Of a stretch of 64,000 bases of DNA, positions 1-9,115 are shown one piece after another (the stretch's first letter is position 1; each line of letters begins with the position of its first letter). This DNA comes from Mangrovicoccus algicola (lineage in GTDB: Bacteria > Pseudomonadota > Alphaproteobacteria > Rhodobacterales > Rhodobacteraceae): positions 1 to 64,000 of the forward strand of contig NZ_JACVXA010000008.1 in assembly GCF_014903745.1 (NCBI RefSeq), written 5' to 3'. The translations under genes were made by a program, and so were the position numbers. A model generated the notes under the pieces. It saw only the letters and a list, made by a program, of their open reading frames with translations, did no database searches and was not told where the DNA came from.

Positions 1-48
1 GCCGATGTTCACGTGCGGCTTGTTACGCTCAAACTTTGCCTTTGCCAT
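1..48 (-). CDS. tuf: Elongation factor Tu, N-terminal 16 codons only (gene continues left of the window)
   Basis: EF-Tu is the GTPase that delivers aminoacyl-tRNA to the ribosome. Only the first 16 codons are present; they read MAKAKFERNKPHVNIG, the EF-Tu amino terminus that precedes the G1 loop. An AGGAGG ribosome site lies about 6 bases ahead of the ATG. It follows fusA in the same leftward operon, which is the usual str order (rpsL-rpsG-fusA-tuf). Nothing can be said about the rest of the gene. Confidence 0.93.
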   Translation of the reverse strand, partial: MAKAKFERNKPHVNIG

Positions 49-110
49 AATGGCCTCCTGTTTTCTTTCCTGGCGGTGAGCGCGCGGCTCACCCTACGGA
101 TGGGTGGCAG

Positions 111-130
111 GGCGGGCCGCAGGGCCCGCC
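111..130 (-). other. fusA-tuf intercistronic hairpin
   Basis: Perfect 8-bp stem GGCGGGCC/GGCCCGCC with a 4-base loop, just downstream of the fusA stop and ahead of tuf. No T-run follows on the transcribed strand, so it looks like an mRNA processing or stabilising element rather than a terminator. The same stem arms recur between rpoB and rpoC (56852-56871). Confidence 0.55.
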
Positions 131-136
131 GCCAGA

Positions 137-2260
137 TCAGGCGTATTTCGCCTGGATTTCGTCGGAGATGTTCGACGGCACCGGGTCGTAATGGTCGAAC
201 TGCATCGTGAACTGCGCGCGGCCCGAGGACATGGAACGCAGCGTGTTGATGTAGCCGAACATGTTCGCCAGCGGCACGAAGGCGTCGATCGCGATGGCGT
301 TGCCGCGGTTCTCCTGGCCGGAGACCTGTCCGCGCCGCGAGGTCAGGTCGCCGATGATCGAACCGGTATATTCCTCCGGCGTGATCACCTCGACCTTCAT
401 CATCGGCTCCAGCAGCTTCGCGCCGGCCTTGCGCAGACCTTCGCGCATCGCGGCACGGGCGGCGATTTCGAAGGCCAGGACCGAGGAGTCGACGTCATGG
501 AACGCACCGTCGATCAGCGAGACCTTGAAGTCGATCACCGGGAAGCCCGCCAGCGGACCGGAGTCCATGACCGACTTGATGCCCTTCTCGACGCCGGGGA
601 TGTATTCCTTCGGCACCGAGCCACCGACGATCTTGGATTCGAAGGAGAACCCTTCGCCGGCCTCGGTCGGGGTGATGACCATCTTGACGCGCGCGAACTG
701 GCCCGAACCGCCCGACTGCTTCTTGTGGGTGTAGTCCACTTCGGCTTCGTGGCTGATGGTTTCGCGATAGGCCACCTGCGGCGCACCGATATTCGCCTCG
801 ACCTTGAACTCCCGCTTGAGGCGGTCGACGAGGATGTCGAGGTGAAGTTCGCCCATGCCCTTCATGATGGTCTGGCCCGACTCCAGGTCGGTTTCGACGC
901 GGAAGGACGGGTCTTCGGCGGCCAGCCGCGCGAGGCCCTGGGACATCTTCTCCTGGTCGGCCTTGGTCTTCGGCTCGACGGCGATCTCGATCACCGGCTC
1001 GGGGAAGGTCATGGTTTCCAGGACGACCGGTTCCTTGGCGTCGCAGAGCGTGTCGCCGGTGGTGGTGTCCTTCAGGCCCGCCAGCGCGATGATGTCGCCG
1101 GCGAAGGCTTCCTCGATCTCCTCGCGGTTGTTCGAGTGCATCATCATCATGCGGCCGACGCGCTCGCGCTTGCCCTTGGTCGCATTGAGGATCTGGTCGC
1201 CCTTCTTCATCACGCCGGAATAGATCCGGGTGAAGGTCAGCGAGCCGACGAAGGGGTCGTTCATGATCTTGAAGGCCAGGCCGGCGAAAGGCATGTCGTC
1301 ATCGGCGCGGCGCGCGATGTTGCGGACTTCCTCTTCGTCACCGGGCTTGAAGCCCATGTAGTCGACCACGTCGAGCGGGCTCGGCAGGAAGTCGATCACG
1401 GCGTTCAGCAGCGGCTGCACACCCTTGTTCTTGAACGCGGAACCGCCCAGCATCGGGACGAATGCCATTTCGAGGCAGCCCTTGCGGAGCAGCTTGCGGA
1501 GGGTATCCACGTCGGGCTCTTCGCCCTCGAGATACTTCTCCATCCACTCGTCGTCCATTTCGACGGCGGCTTCGATCATCTTGCCGCGCCACTCGTCGGC
1601 CTGGTCCTGCAGCTCGGGACGGATGTCCTCGAGGGTCCAGGATGCGCCGAGGTCGTCGCCCTTCCAGAGCCACTCCTTCATCAGCACCAGGTCGAGCAGG
1701 CCTTCGAGCTCGTTCTCGGCGCCGATCGGGATGCCGACGGGAACGGCGCGCGCGCCGGTGCGGTCCTCGATCATCCGGTGGCAGTTGAAGAAGTCGGCGC
1801 CGATCTTGTCCATCTTGTTGACGAACACGATCCGCGGAACCTTGTAGCGGTCAGCCTGGCGCCAGACGGTCTCGGTCTGGGGCTCGACGCCTGCGTTGGC
1901 ATCGAGCACGCAGACAGCACCGTCGAGCACCGCCAGCGAACGCTCGACTTCGATGGTGAAGTCGACGTGGCCGGGGGTGTCGATGATGTTGAAGCGGTAC
2001 TTCGTGTCCGAAGTCCCTTCTGCGGTGGGTTCTTCCTGACGCTGCCAGAAGGTGGTCGTCGCAGCCGAGGTGATCGTGATCCCCCGTTCCTGCTCCTGCT
2101 CCATCCAGTCCATGGTCGCGGCACCGTCGTGCACTTCACCGATATTGTGGGACTTGCCGGTGTAGAACAGGATCCGTTCCGACGTCGTGGTCTTGCCCGC
2201 GTCGATATGGGCCATGATACCGAAGTTCCGGTACCGCTGAAGAGGGTAGTCGCGTGCCAT
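137..2260 (-). CDS. fusA: Translation elongation factor G
   Basis: 707 residues, the normal size for EF-G, the GTPase that drives ribosomal translocation. GTP-binding motifs are all visible: AHIDAGKTT (about residues 17-25), DTPGH and NKMDK. The translated sequence is collinear with bacterial EF-G throughout, including the C-terminal [15 protein letters not shown] segment near the end. The gene is third in the leftward str operon, about 30 bases after rpsG and 88 bases ahead of tuf. No truncation or odd residue was noticed. The long open frame on the opposite strand is a by-product of high GC. Confidence 0.98.
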   Translation of the reverse strand: MARDYPLQRYRNFGIMAHIDAGKTTTSERILFYTGKSHNIGEVHDGAATMDWMEQEQERGITITSAATTTFWQRQEEPTAEGTSDTKYRFNIIDTPGHVDFTIEVERSLAVLDGAVCVLDANAGVEPQTETVWRQADRYKVPRIVFVNKMDKIGADFFNCHRMIEDRTGARAVPVGIPIGAENELEGLLDLVLMKEWLWKGDDLGASWTLEDIRPELQDQADEWRGKMIEAAVEMDDEWMEKYLEGEEPDVDTLRKLLRKGCLEMAFVPMLGGSAFKNKGVQPLLNAVIDFLPSPLDVVDYMGFKPGDEEEVRNIARRADDDMPFAGLAFKIMNDPFVGSLTFTRIYSGVMKKGDQILNATKGKRERVGRMMMMHSNNREEIEEAFAGDIIALAGLKDTTTGDTLCDAKEPVVLETMTFPEPVIEIAVEPKTKADQEKMSQGLARLAAEDPSFRVETDLESGQTIMKGMGELHLDILVDRLKREFKVEANIGAPQVAYRETISHEAEVDYTHKKQSGGSGQFARVKMVITPTEAGEGFSFESKIVGGSVPKEYIPGVEKGIKSVMDSGPLAGFPVIDFKVSLIDGAFHDVDSSVLAFEIAARAAMREGLRKAGAKLLEPMMKVEVITPEEYTGSIIGDLTSRRGQVSGQENRGNAIAIDAFVPLANMFGYINTLRSMSSGRAQFTMQFDHYDPVPSNISDEIQAKYA

Positions 2261-2290
2261 GGGGGATGTCCTTCAGGCGGAGTCTATAGG

Positions 2291-2773
<483 letters not shown>

Positions 2774-3145
2774 TTATTTCGGGCGCTTCGCGCCATATTT
2801 CGAACGGCGCTGCCGACGGTCCTTGACACCCTGGGTATCCAGGACGCCGCGAAGGATGTGGTACCGGACGCCGGGAAGGTCCTTCACCCGGCCGCCACGG
2901 ATCAGGACCACGGAGTGTTCCTGCAGGTTGTGGCTTTCACCCGGGATGTAGCTGATCACCTCGTAGCCGTTGGTGAGACGCACCTTGGCCACCTTCCGCA
3001 TTGCCGAGTTCGGCTTCTTCGGCGTGGTGGTGTAGACGCGCGTGCAGACGCCGCGCTTCTGGGGGCACGACTCCAGGTGCTGCGACTTGGAGCGTTTCAC
3101 TTTGGGCTGCCGCGGTTTGCGGATCAGCTGTTGGATCGTTGGCAT
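2774..3145 (-). CDS. rpsL: 30S ribosomal protein S12
   Basis: 123 residues with the S12 start [12 protein letters not shown]. An in-frame upstream start at 3325 would add 60 residues unlike S12, so ATG at 3145 is chosen. S12 lies at the decoding centre and controls accuracy. The streptomycin-relevant lysines in TPKKPNSA (near residue 43) and [10 protein letters not shown] (near residue 88) are both lysine, so the protein looks wild type. First gene of the leftward str operon, served by the promoter at 3377-3405. Confidence 0.98.
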   Translation of the reverse strand: MPTIQQLIRKPRQPKVKRSKSQHLESCPQKRGVCTRVYTTTPKKPNSAMRKVAKVRLTNGYEVISYIPGESHNLQEHSVVLIRGGRVKDLPGVRYHILRGVLDTQGVKDRRQRRSKYGAKRPK

Positions 3146-3376
3146 GCCGGGTATCTCTCCGCTTTGCACATTTTCTTCGTCTCTCGCGCACCTGCCGTGC
3201 GTAGGCCCCTGAGACGCCGAGCCCGGGACCCGGACAAAGCGCAAAAACCACGCCGTCCCAGCATGGGGTACGCCGTGGTGGGTCCTCAGAGGATCGGGGC
3301 TTTTCAGGGCCCGGATCTTGACCACTTAAGATCTTGAGATGCGTCAGGATACAGTTATCCCGTCGCGATTGGGCGG

Positions 3377-3405
3377 CGTATATGCAGAGTCGCAGGGGTT
3401 GTCAA
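3377..3405 (-). promoter_or_regulatory. Sigma-70-type promoter of the str operon
   Basis: On the minus strand TTGACA (3405-3400), a 17-base spacer and TATACG (3382-3377). This is a near-consensus housekeeping promoter pointing at rpsL and leaves a leader of about 225 bases. The stretch between rpsL and the next gene (3146-3459) shows no convincing gene. Confidence 0.75.
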
Positions 3406-3459
3406 CAGCAGCCCGCCGCCCTGCCCGGCCCTTGCCGCCGGCCGCCGGATGCGCCCGAT

Positions 3460-4362
3460 TCAGGGGCGCGGAATCACGGGTCTTGCCTGCAGACGCCGCA
3501 GCCGGATCTCGCGCCACAGCGAATACCCCCCCGCGGCGACCACGATGGCCGAGCCGGTGACTGTATAGATGTCGAGCCCCTCCCCCAGGAAGATCACGCC
3601 GATCGAGATTGCCCAGAGCAGCCCCGTATACCGGAAGGGTGCCACGAAGCTCAGCTCGCCCGCGCGCATCGACTGGATCGCCAGCAGGTAGGCCAGGACA
3701 AGGCTGACCCCCGCCACGGCCAGAACCGCCAGAACCCGCGGCGGCACCGGCTGCCAGTCGACGAAGCAGCCCCAGAGGACGGCCATCGCGGTGGTGGCCA
3801 GCGCGCCGCAGAAGGCCGGGATGGTCGGCGGGATGGCGGCGGGGATCTGCCGCGAGGCCAGGTCGCGCAGGGTCAGGAAGGCCACGGCCAGCAGCGCCAC
3901 CAGGCTCCAGGCCGAGAACCCGTCCGTGCCGGGGCGGATGATGACCAGCACCCCCAGGAAGCCCGCGAAGATCGCCGTCAGCCTGCGCCAGCCGATCGGC
4001 TCGCGCAGGAACAGCGCCCCGGCCAGGGTCACGCTCAGCGGCGCCGCCTGCCCCACCGCCGAGAACACCGCCAGCGGCATGTGATTGAGCGCGACCACCA
4101 CCGCGGTGCCGGTCCCGGCCTCCGCGGCCGAGCGCACCAGGATCGTGCGGCGCGCGTCCCTGCCGGGCAGGGGCAGCGACCGGCGCGTCACAAGGAGGAT
4201 GACCAGCAGCAGGATGCAGGCCACCGCGCCGCGCAGGAAGATCGCCTGGGACACCGGAAGCTCTCCGGCGACGGAGCGCATCAGCGCGTCATTGGTGGCG
4301 AAGGCGCCCATGCAGGCGGCCATCAGCACCGCACCGCGGATATTCTCGGAGGAACTCGTCAT
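3460..4362 (-). CDS. EamA/DMT-family transporter, about 10 membrane segments
   Basis: 300 residues from ATG 4362. A longer frame begins at 4473, but its first 37 residues are arginine- and proline-rich and lie partly over the end of the LysR gene, so the internal start [10 protein letters not shown] is preferred. The sequence is a run of about ten hydrophobic helices with the two-fold EamA organisation, for example [19 protein letters not shown] at the start and [16 protein letters not shown] at the end. EamA proteins are inner-membrane exporters of metabolites such as amino acids; the substrate cannot be told. It lies 97 bases downstream of a LysR gene on the same strand, so the regulator may control it. 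Confidence 0.85.
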   Translation of the reverse strand: MTSSSENIRGAVLMAACMGAFATNDALMRSVAGELPVSQAIFLRGAVACILLLVILLVTRRSLPLPGRDARRTILVRSAAEAGTGTAVVVALNHMPLAVFSAVGQAAPLSVTLAGALFLREPIGWRRLTAIFAGFLGVLVIIRPGTDGFSAWSLVALLAVAFLTLRDLASRQIPAAIPPTIPAFCGALATTAMAVLWGCFVDWQPVPPRVLAVLAVAGVSLVLAYLLAIQSMRAGELSFVAPFRYTGLLWAISIGVIFLGEGLDIYTVTGSAIVVAAGGYSLWREIRLRRLQARPVIPRP

Positions 4363-4459
4363 CTGTCTGGAACTTTCACGGCGGCGCGGGGCGTCGGGTA
4401 GGGCCCGTGAAGCACATCTGCCCGCGCCCGGCAATGGGCCGCCCGGCATTTCGCCGGGC

Positions 4460-5374
4460 TCAGCGCGGCGCATCCGCCTCGTCGGCCACCACGCGCAGGA
4501 AATTCCGCAGCACCGGCGCCGGATCGTCGCGCCGCCAGATCAGGCCGGTTTCCAGATGCGGCGGATCCTCGCCCAGGTCCAGATAGCGCACGCCGGCCCG
4601 CGCCAGCGACCGCAGCGACCCGGGCACCAGCGCGATGCCCATCCCCGCCGAGACCAGGCTGATGATGGTCTGCATCTGGATCGCGTGCTGGACCACCCGC
4701 GGGCGGGCGCCGCGATCCTCGTAATAGCCGGTCACCAGATCGTGGAAATACGGCGCGGCCCGGCGCGGGAACAGGATCAGCGGCGCCGCGGTCACGGCGG
4801 CAGGGGCAAGCCGCCCCGCCGCGGGCACCAGCCGCCCCTGCGTGATCCATGTCTCGGGGACCGCCGCGATCAGCGGCTCGCGCAGCAGCCGCAGATAGCT
4901 GAACCCCTCCGGGAGCAGGCCGCCCCCCTGCAGGATGACGATCCCCGCCTGCCCCCTGCCCTCGGCCAGCGCCGCCACCTGCCGGTCGGTGGTCGCCTCG
5001 CTCAGCGCCAGCTCCACCTCCGGGTAGAGATCGCGGAACCGGTGCACCAGCCGCGGCAGGATGGAGTAGTCGGCGGTGGAGACGAAAGAGAGCTCCAGCC
5101 GCCCGGACTGCCCGCCGAGGATCCGCTCCGCCGCCGGTTCCAGCGCCTCCACCGCCGCCAGCGCCGCCTGCACCTGCGGCAGCCATGCCGCCCCGAAGGG
5201 CGTCAGCGCGACGCTCCGCCGGGTCCGCGCGAAAAGCGGTGCGCCCAGCCGCCGCTCCAGCGCCTGGATCGACTGGCTCAGGGGCGGCTGCGTCATGCCG
5301 AGACGGTCGGCGGCCCGGCCGAAATGCAGCTCCTCGGCGACGGCGGCGAAATGGCGGAGCGGCCGCAGATCCAT
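4460..5374 (-). CDS. LysR-family transcriptional regulator
   Basis: 304 residues, the standard LysR size. The N-terminal winged helix-turn-helix is clear ([20 protein letters not shown], then [20 protein letters not shown]), followed by a periplasmic-binding-like effector domain from about residue 90. LysR proteins are tetrameric DNA-binding regulators that often act on a divergent neighbour. Here the divergent neighbour is ilvD, with 99 bases between the starts, and the co-directional neighbour is an EamA transporter. Either or both may be targets; the inducer is unknown. Confidence 0.92.
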   Translation of the reverse strand: MDLRPLRHFAAVAEELHFGRAADRLGMTQPPLSQSIQALERRLGAPLFARTRRSVALTPFGAAWLPQVQAALAAVEALEPAAERILGGQSGRLELSFVSTADYSILPRLVHRFRDLYPEVELALSEATTDRQVAALAEGRGQAGIVILQGGGLLPEGFSYLRLLREPLIAAVPETWITQGRLVPAAGRLAPAAVTAAPLILFPRRAAPYFHDLVTGYYEDRGARPRVVQHAIQMQTIISLVSAGMGIALVPGSLRSLARAGVRYLDLGEDPPHLETGLIWRRDDPAPVLRNFLRVVADEADAPR

Positions 5375-5383
5375 CAGTCATAT

Positions 5384-5401
5384 CCTTATCGACCCAATAG
5401 G
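5384..5401. promoter_or_regulatory. Possible LysR operator in the LysR-ilvD gap
   Basis: CCTTAT, 7 bases, then ATAGG: an imperfect inverted repeat of LysR-box type 10 bases upstream of the LysR start, in the 99-bp divergent gap. The call rests only on position and symmetry. Confidence 0.3.
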
Positions 5402-5473
5402 CGCACAATAATATATTTCACTCCGCTTTCACAGGCTGATACGGTCGCCCGACCATTTCCAAGGGAGGGTTCG

Positions 5474-7324
5474 ATGCCCCTGTATCGTTCGAGAACCAGT
5501 ACCCATGGCCGCAACATGGCAGGGGCCCGCGGCCTCTGGCGCGCCACGGGCATGACGGATGACGATTTCGGCAAGCCGATCATCGCCATCGTCAACAGCT
5601 TCACCCAGTTCGTGCCGGGCCATGTCCACCTGAAGGACCTTGGCCAGATGGTCGCCCGCGAGGTCGAGAAGGCCGGGGGCGTGGCCAAGGAATTCAACAC
5701 GATCGCGGTCGATGACGGCATCGCCATGGGTCATGACGGGATGCTGTATTCGCTGCCCTCGCGCGAGATCATCGCCGACAGCACGGAATACATGGTCAAC
5801 GCCCATTGCGCCGACGCGATGGTCTGCATCTCCAATTGCGACAAGATCACCCCCGGCATGCTGATGGCCGCGATGCGGCTGAACATCCCCGTGGTCTTCG
5901 TGTCGGGCGGGCCGATGGAGGCCGGCAAGGTCACCTGGGAAGACGGCCGCGAACAGGCGCTGGACCTCGTGGACGCGATGGTTGCCGCCGCCGATGACAG
6001 CTATACCGACGAGCAGGTGCAGACGATCGAGCGCTCTGCCTGCCCGACCTGCGGGTCCTGCTCGGGCATGTTCACGGCGAACTCGATGAACTGCCTGACC
6101 GAGGCGCTGGGACTTTCGCTGCCCGGCAACGGCTCGACCCTGGCCACCCATGCGGACCGCCAGAGGCTGTTCGTCGAGGCGGGCCACCTGATCGTCGACC
6201 TGGCCCGGCGCTATTACGAGCAGAATGACGCCTCGGTGCTGCCGCGCTCCATCGCCAGCCTGCCCGCGTTCAAGAACGCCATGACGCTGGACATCGCCAT
6301 GGGCGGATCCACCAACACCGTGCTGCACCTGCTGGCCGCCGCGGTCGAGGGCGAGGTCGATTTCGACATGTCCACCATCGACCAGCTCAGCCGCAACGTG
6401 CCGGTCCTGTGCAAGGTGGCGCCCGCCAAGGCCGATGTGCACATGGAAGATGTCCATCGCGCCGGCGGGATCATGTCGATCCTGGGCGAGCTGGACCGCG
6501 CCGGACTGCTGGACACCTCCGTCGGCTCCGTCCACGCGGAATCGCTTGCCCATGCGCTGGACCGCTGGGACGTGACGCGGACCAATTCCGAGACGGTGCA
6601 CGACTTCTACCGTGCCGCGCCGGGCGGGGTCCCGACACAGGTCGCCTTCTCGCAGAACCGCCGCTATGACACGCTGGACATGGACCGCCAGGGCGGCGTG
6701 ATCCGCGATGCCGAACACGCGTTTTCCAAGGATGGCGGGCTGGCGGTGCTCTACGGCAACCTCGCCGAGGATGGCTGCATCGTGAAGACGGCCGGCGTCG
6801 ACGAGTCGATCCTGGTCTTCAACGGCCCCGCGCGCATCTTCGAATCGCAGGACAGCGCCGTCTCGGCGATCCTGACCAACAAGGTGAAGGAAGGCGACGT
6901 GGTGCTGATCCGCTACGAGGGTCCGCGCGGCGGGCCGGGGATGCAGGAAATGCTGTACCCGACCTCCTACCTGAAATCGAAGGGGCTGGGGAAGGCCTGC
7001 GCGCTGGTCACGGACGGCCGCTTCTCGGGCGGATCCTCAGGGCTGTCCATCGGCCATGTCTCGCCCGAGGCGGCCGAGGGCGGCACGATCGGGCTTGTCG
7101 AGGAGGGCGACCGGATCGAGATCGACATCCCCAACCGGCGGATCCAGCTGGCCGTGGATGACGCGACCCTGGCCGCCCGCCGCCTGGCCCGCGACGAGAA
7201 GGGCTGGACGCCCGAGGAAAAGCGCACGCGCAAGGTCTCGGCCGCGCTGAAGGCCTATGCCGCGCTGACCACCTCCGCCGCGAAGGGCGCCGTCCGCGAC
7301 GTCACCCAGCTGGACCGGCGCTGA
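5474..7324 (+). CDS. ilvD: Dihydroxy-acid dehydratase
   Basis: 616 residues from ATG 5474, preceded by a strong AAGGGAGGG ribosome site; upstream in-frame codons belong to a shadow frame across the LysR gene. IlvD dehydrates 2,3-dihydroxy acids to 2-oxo acids in valine, leucine and isoleucine synthesis. Iron-sulfur cysteines are visible in NCDKITPGM (C122) and [10 protein letters not shown] (C190, C193, C196), and the Mg/lysine region in [11 protein letters not shown]. Length and C-terminus ([20 protein letters not shown]) match the E. coli-type enzyme. It is divergent from LysR and followed by a hairpin and tRNA-Trp. Confidence 0.96.
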   Translation: MPLYRSRTSTHGRNMAGARGLWRATGMTDDDFGKPIIAIVNSFTQFVPGHVHLKDLGQMVAREVEKAGGVAKEFNTIAVDDGIAMGHDGMLYSLPSREIIADSTEYMVNAHCADAMVCISNCDKITPGMLMAAMRLNIPVVFVSGGPMEAGKVTWEDGREQALDLVDAMVAAADDSYTDEQVQTIERSACPTCGSCSGMFTANSMNCLTEALGLSLPGNGSTLATHADRQRLFVEAGHLIVDLARRYYEQNDASVLPRSIASLPAFKNAMTLDIAMGGSTNTVLHLLAAAVEGEVDFDMSTIDQLSRNVPVLCKVAPAKADVHMEDVHRAGGIMSILGELDRAGLLDTSVGSVHAESLAHALDRWDVTRTNSETVHDFYRAAPGGVPTQVAFSQNRRYDTLDMDRQGGVIRDAEHAFSKDGGLAVLYGNLAEDGCIVKTAGVDESILVFNGPARIFESQDSAVSAILTNKVKEGDVVLIRYEGPRGGPGMQEMLYPTSYLKSKGLGKACALVTDGRFSGGSSGLSIGHVSPEAAEGGTIGLVEEGDRIEIDIPNRRIQLAVDDATLAARRLARDEKGWTPEEKRTRKVSAALKAYAALTTSAAKGAVRDVTQLDRR

Positions 7325-7327
7325 CCC

Positions 7328-7380
7328 GGTGCCGCCGGCGCGCCCTGCCCGGCGGCACCCCCCGTGCGGGCGGATTTTTT
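7328..7380 (+). terminator. Terminator region after ilvD
   Basis: An 11-bp perfect stem GGTGCCGCCGG/CCGGCGGCACC (7328-7338 and 7349-7359), then a small CCCG-TG-CGGG hairpin and six T (7375-7380). Either hairpin could end ilvD transcription before tRNA-Trp. Confidence 0.5.
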
Positions 7381-7402
7381 CGGAAATCCCGGCAGAATCC
7401 GC

Positions 7403-7431
7403 TTGCACTCACCCGCCCTCTGCACCAGATA
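7403..7431 (+). promoter_or_regulatory. Candidate tRNA-Trp promoter
   Basis: TTGCAC (7403-7408), a 17-base spacer, CAGATA (7426-7431), about 70 bases before the tRNA. The -35 is good and the -10 only fair. Confidence 0.4.
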
Positions 7432-7502
7432 GGGCCACCGTAGGAGATGGCCCCGGCCATCGCCCGGATGCGGACCGGAGACAGGATCTCCCGGCCGCGC
7501 AC

Positions 7503-7578
7503 AGGGGTATAGCTCAGCTGGTAGAGCGACGGTCTCCAAAACCGTAGGTCGCGGGTTCGAACCCTGCTGCCCCTGCCA
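7503..7578 (+). tRNA. tRNA-Trp (anticodon CCA)
   Basis: A 76-base cloverleaf: acceptor AGGGGTA/TGCCCCT, D arm GCTC...GAGC, anticodon stem ACGGT/ACCGT with loop CTCCAAA (anticodon CCA), T arm with GGTTCGAACC, discriminator G and encoded CCA. In related bacteria this gene directly precedes secE-nusG; here the prophage lies between. The 3' half, from the anticodon loop onward, comes from the phage attachment site and is identical to the displaced copy at attR, so the gene stays functional. Confidence 0.96.
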
Positions 7579-7581
7579 CTT
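7534..7581 (+). repeat. attL, left copy of the 48-bp prophage attachment repeat
   Basis: 48 bases identical to 48762-48809. The repeat starts at the tRNA-Trp anticodon loop and ends three bases past the encoded CCA. Just outside, ACGGT here versus ACGGA at attR differ by one base. The integrase gene begins 120 bases further in, the usual layout for tRNA-targeting tyrosine recombinases. Confidence 0.95.
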
Positions 7582-7645
7582 CCAAGGCGCTGAAAAAAAA
7601 GCGAAAAACCTTCGGAAATTTTCTGTGGAGAACTTCTCTGGATCG

Positions 7646-7680
7646 CCGGTTTACAGCCCGGTTTACCAATCCGGTTTACA
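7646..7680 (+). repeat. Three direct CCGGTTTAC repeats beside attL (candidate integrase arm sites)
   Basis: CCGGTTTACA at 7646-7655, CCGGTTTACC at 7658-7667 and CCGGTTTACA at 7671-7680, spaced 12-13 bases. A further CGGTTTACA lies 87 bases inside attR (48667-48675). Short, evenly spaced repeats flanking both att cores resemble arm-type integrase sites; binding is inferred. Confidence 0.5.
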
Positions 7681-7701
7681 CCTCGGCCGGAATATCGCGC
7701 G

Positions 7702-8799
7702 TCACAGGCTCCTTGCCAGCTTGTCCAAAAGCCCATCCGCCGCGTCAGGCGACAGGGCCACATAGGTCTCGATCATCTTCGCAGCGTGCTGAATCGACCA
7801 ACCCATGTGCGTGGCGATCTCGCGCAGGCTCGCATCGGCCTCGAACAGCCGGGTGGCCGCCGTGCCGCGCGCATCGTAGAGCCGTGGCCTTTTTGCAACA
7901 TCCTCGGTTTCGCGGATCTTGCATTCATCCCGGCGGCGGCTGACCGCCTGCCCCATGTCGTTCTGGGATTTGTAGGGCTGGCCCCGCCCGTTGAGCAGGA
8001 TCCTGCCTTCGGGCGTGTCGCCGGGGGTCTCGTCCAGGATGGCCTGCATCCGGGGCGTGACCGGGATCGACACGATGCGCTTGCGCTTGGCCGTGCGGAT
8101 CACGATGCGCTGCCCCTTCCCCGTGGCCTGAAAATGGCTCAGGGAGAGCGTGTGCAAATCGCCGGGGCGAAGGCCCGTCTCCGTTGCCGTAATCATCAGG
8201 CGGGCCAGCCAGCGCGGCGCAGGGCCTATGGAGCGCTTGGCGTCGCCGTGCAGGAACAGGTCCAGCTCGGCAGGCGTCCAGATAATGTCGGACCGGTCGG
8301 CAGAGTACAGCTTGGACATGCCCGACAGGTGGTTCGCCTTGATCCAGCTCTTGTCCACCGCCCAATTGACGATGGCCACCAGATGGCCCGCGCGGGTGTC
8401 GGCAACCTTGGCGCTCTCGAAGCGATCGCGCCAGCCGTAGACCACGCGCCGGATCTGCGGCAGGTCGAACATCTCGATCACCGCATCCCCGAACTCGGCG
8501 TCAATCCCGCGCTCGTGGTAAATGCTGACCGAGTAATCCTTCTTGGTGCGTGGGGCCAGGGCCGCATATTCGCGGCTGGCAAGGAAGGCCCGGATCACCT
8601 CGCGGAACCGGCCGCGGGACGCGCTGCGGGTCTCGCACGCCTCCCGGTACGCCTTCCAGTAATCCGGCCCGTTAAGGGCCAGATCATCGGCGGAGGACCA
8701 GAAGCGCGGCCCCCCTCTCCATGCGTAGTGGTAGACCACGCTCGACCCGTCAGCGAGCCGCTTGCTTACGCGGTGAATGCCCTTCGCTGGACGTGTCAT
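7702..8799 (-). CDS. int: Phage integrase, tyrosine recombinase
   Basis: 365 residues. It catalyses site-specific recombination between phage and bacterial att sites. The N-terminal part (to about 150) fits a SAM-like core-binding domain; the catalytic domain follows. Visible active-site residues are R211 (TGLRPGDL), a lysine in TAKRKR (238-240), R311 (LYDARGTAAT), H331 (HMGWS) and the nucleophile Y346 (IETYVAL). The usual first histidine of the HxxR box is a tyrosine here (Y308), which some active recombinases tolerate. It lies next to attL and reads toward it. The upstream small gene overlaps its start by 50 bases, and a strong terminator sits ahead of both. Confidence 0.94.
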   Translation of the reverse strand: MTRPAKGIHRVSKRLADGSSVVYHYAWRGGPRFWSSADDLALNGPDYWKAYREACETRSASRGRFREVIRAFLASREYAALAPRTKKDYSVSIYHERGIDAEFGDAVIEMFDLPQIRRVVYGWRDRFESAKVADTRAGHLVAIVNWAVDKSWIKANHLSGMSKLYSADRSDIIWTPAELDLFLHGDAKRSIGPAPRWLARLMITATETGLRPGDLHTLSLSHFQATGKGQRIVIRTAKRKRIVSIPVTPRMQAILDETPGDTPEGRILLNGRGQPYKSQNDMGQAVSRRRDECKIRETEDVAKRPRLYDARGTAATRLFEADASLREIATHMGWSIQHAAKMIETYVALSPDAADGLLDKLARSL

Positions 8800-8971
8800 A
8801 CTTCTTCAGCCATGTGTTGATGTCAGCCTCCGCTGCGGAAGGTTTCGCGATAGCGGTCCCGTCACGCATATGGAAGACCACGGAGCAATCGCGGATCTCG
8901 ACCGTGTTCACGTGCTGCACCTGGGCATTCATGATCGCTTCTGTCACGACCTTGGCTATGGTGGATTTCAT
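8750..8971 (-). CDS. Small hypothetical protein overlapping the integrase start
   Basis: 73 residues, not recognised. ATG 8971 has an AAGGAA ribosome site 6 bases away, and the 3' end overlaps int by 50 bases, which suggests coupled translation. The middle (VEIRDCSVVFHMRDGTAIAK) looks like a small beta-rich fold and the end is basic. A small protein read together with int could be an excision or directionality factor, but there is no sequence support such as an HTH. Confidence 0.55.
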   Translation of the reverse strand: MKSTIAKVVTEAIMNAQVQHVNTVEIRDCSVVFHMRDGTAIAKPSAAEADINTWLKKYDTSSEGHSPRKQAAR

Positions 8972-8983
8972 GGATAGTTCCTT

Positions 8984-9050
8984 GGCAACGTCAAAGGGGG
9001 AGACCCCAGAAAAAAAGGGGGGCGACCGAAGTCTCCCCCTTTGAGTTGCC
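8984..9050 (-). repeat. Long inverted repeat in the leader of the int unit
   Basis: Arms 8984-9004 and 9031-9050 are complementary over 20 bp with one bulged G, around a 26-base interior. On the leftward transcript the second arm ends directly before the AAGGAA ribosome site of the 73-residue gene. The first arm also forms the 5' side of the nested terminator at 9010-9042, so the two structures exclude each other. Confidence 0.8.
9010..9042 (-). terminator. Intrinsic terminator with UUCG tetraloop upstream of the int unit
   Basis: Read leftward: AAAGGGGG, a mismatch, GAC-TTCG-GTC, a mismatch, CCCCCC, then seven T. This is a textbook rho-independent terminator 74 bases after the ParB-like gene stop. 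It should uncouple int from the genes upstream unless read through. Confidence 0.8.
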
Positions 9051-9115
9051 TAATAACCGTGAACATTCCACGATCATTGGCAACACCTAGGGTCATCTTA
9101 GAGCAGGCGCAAGTG

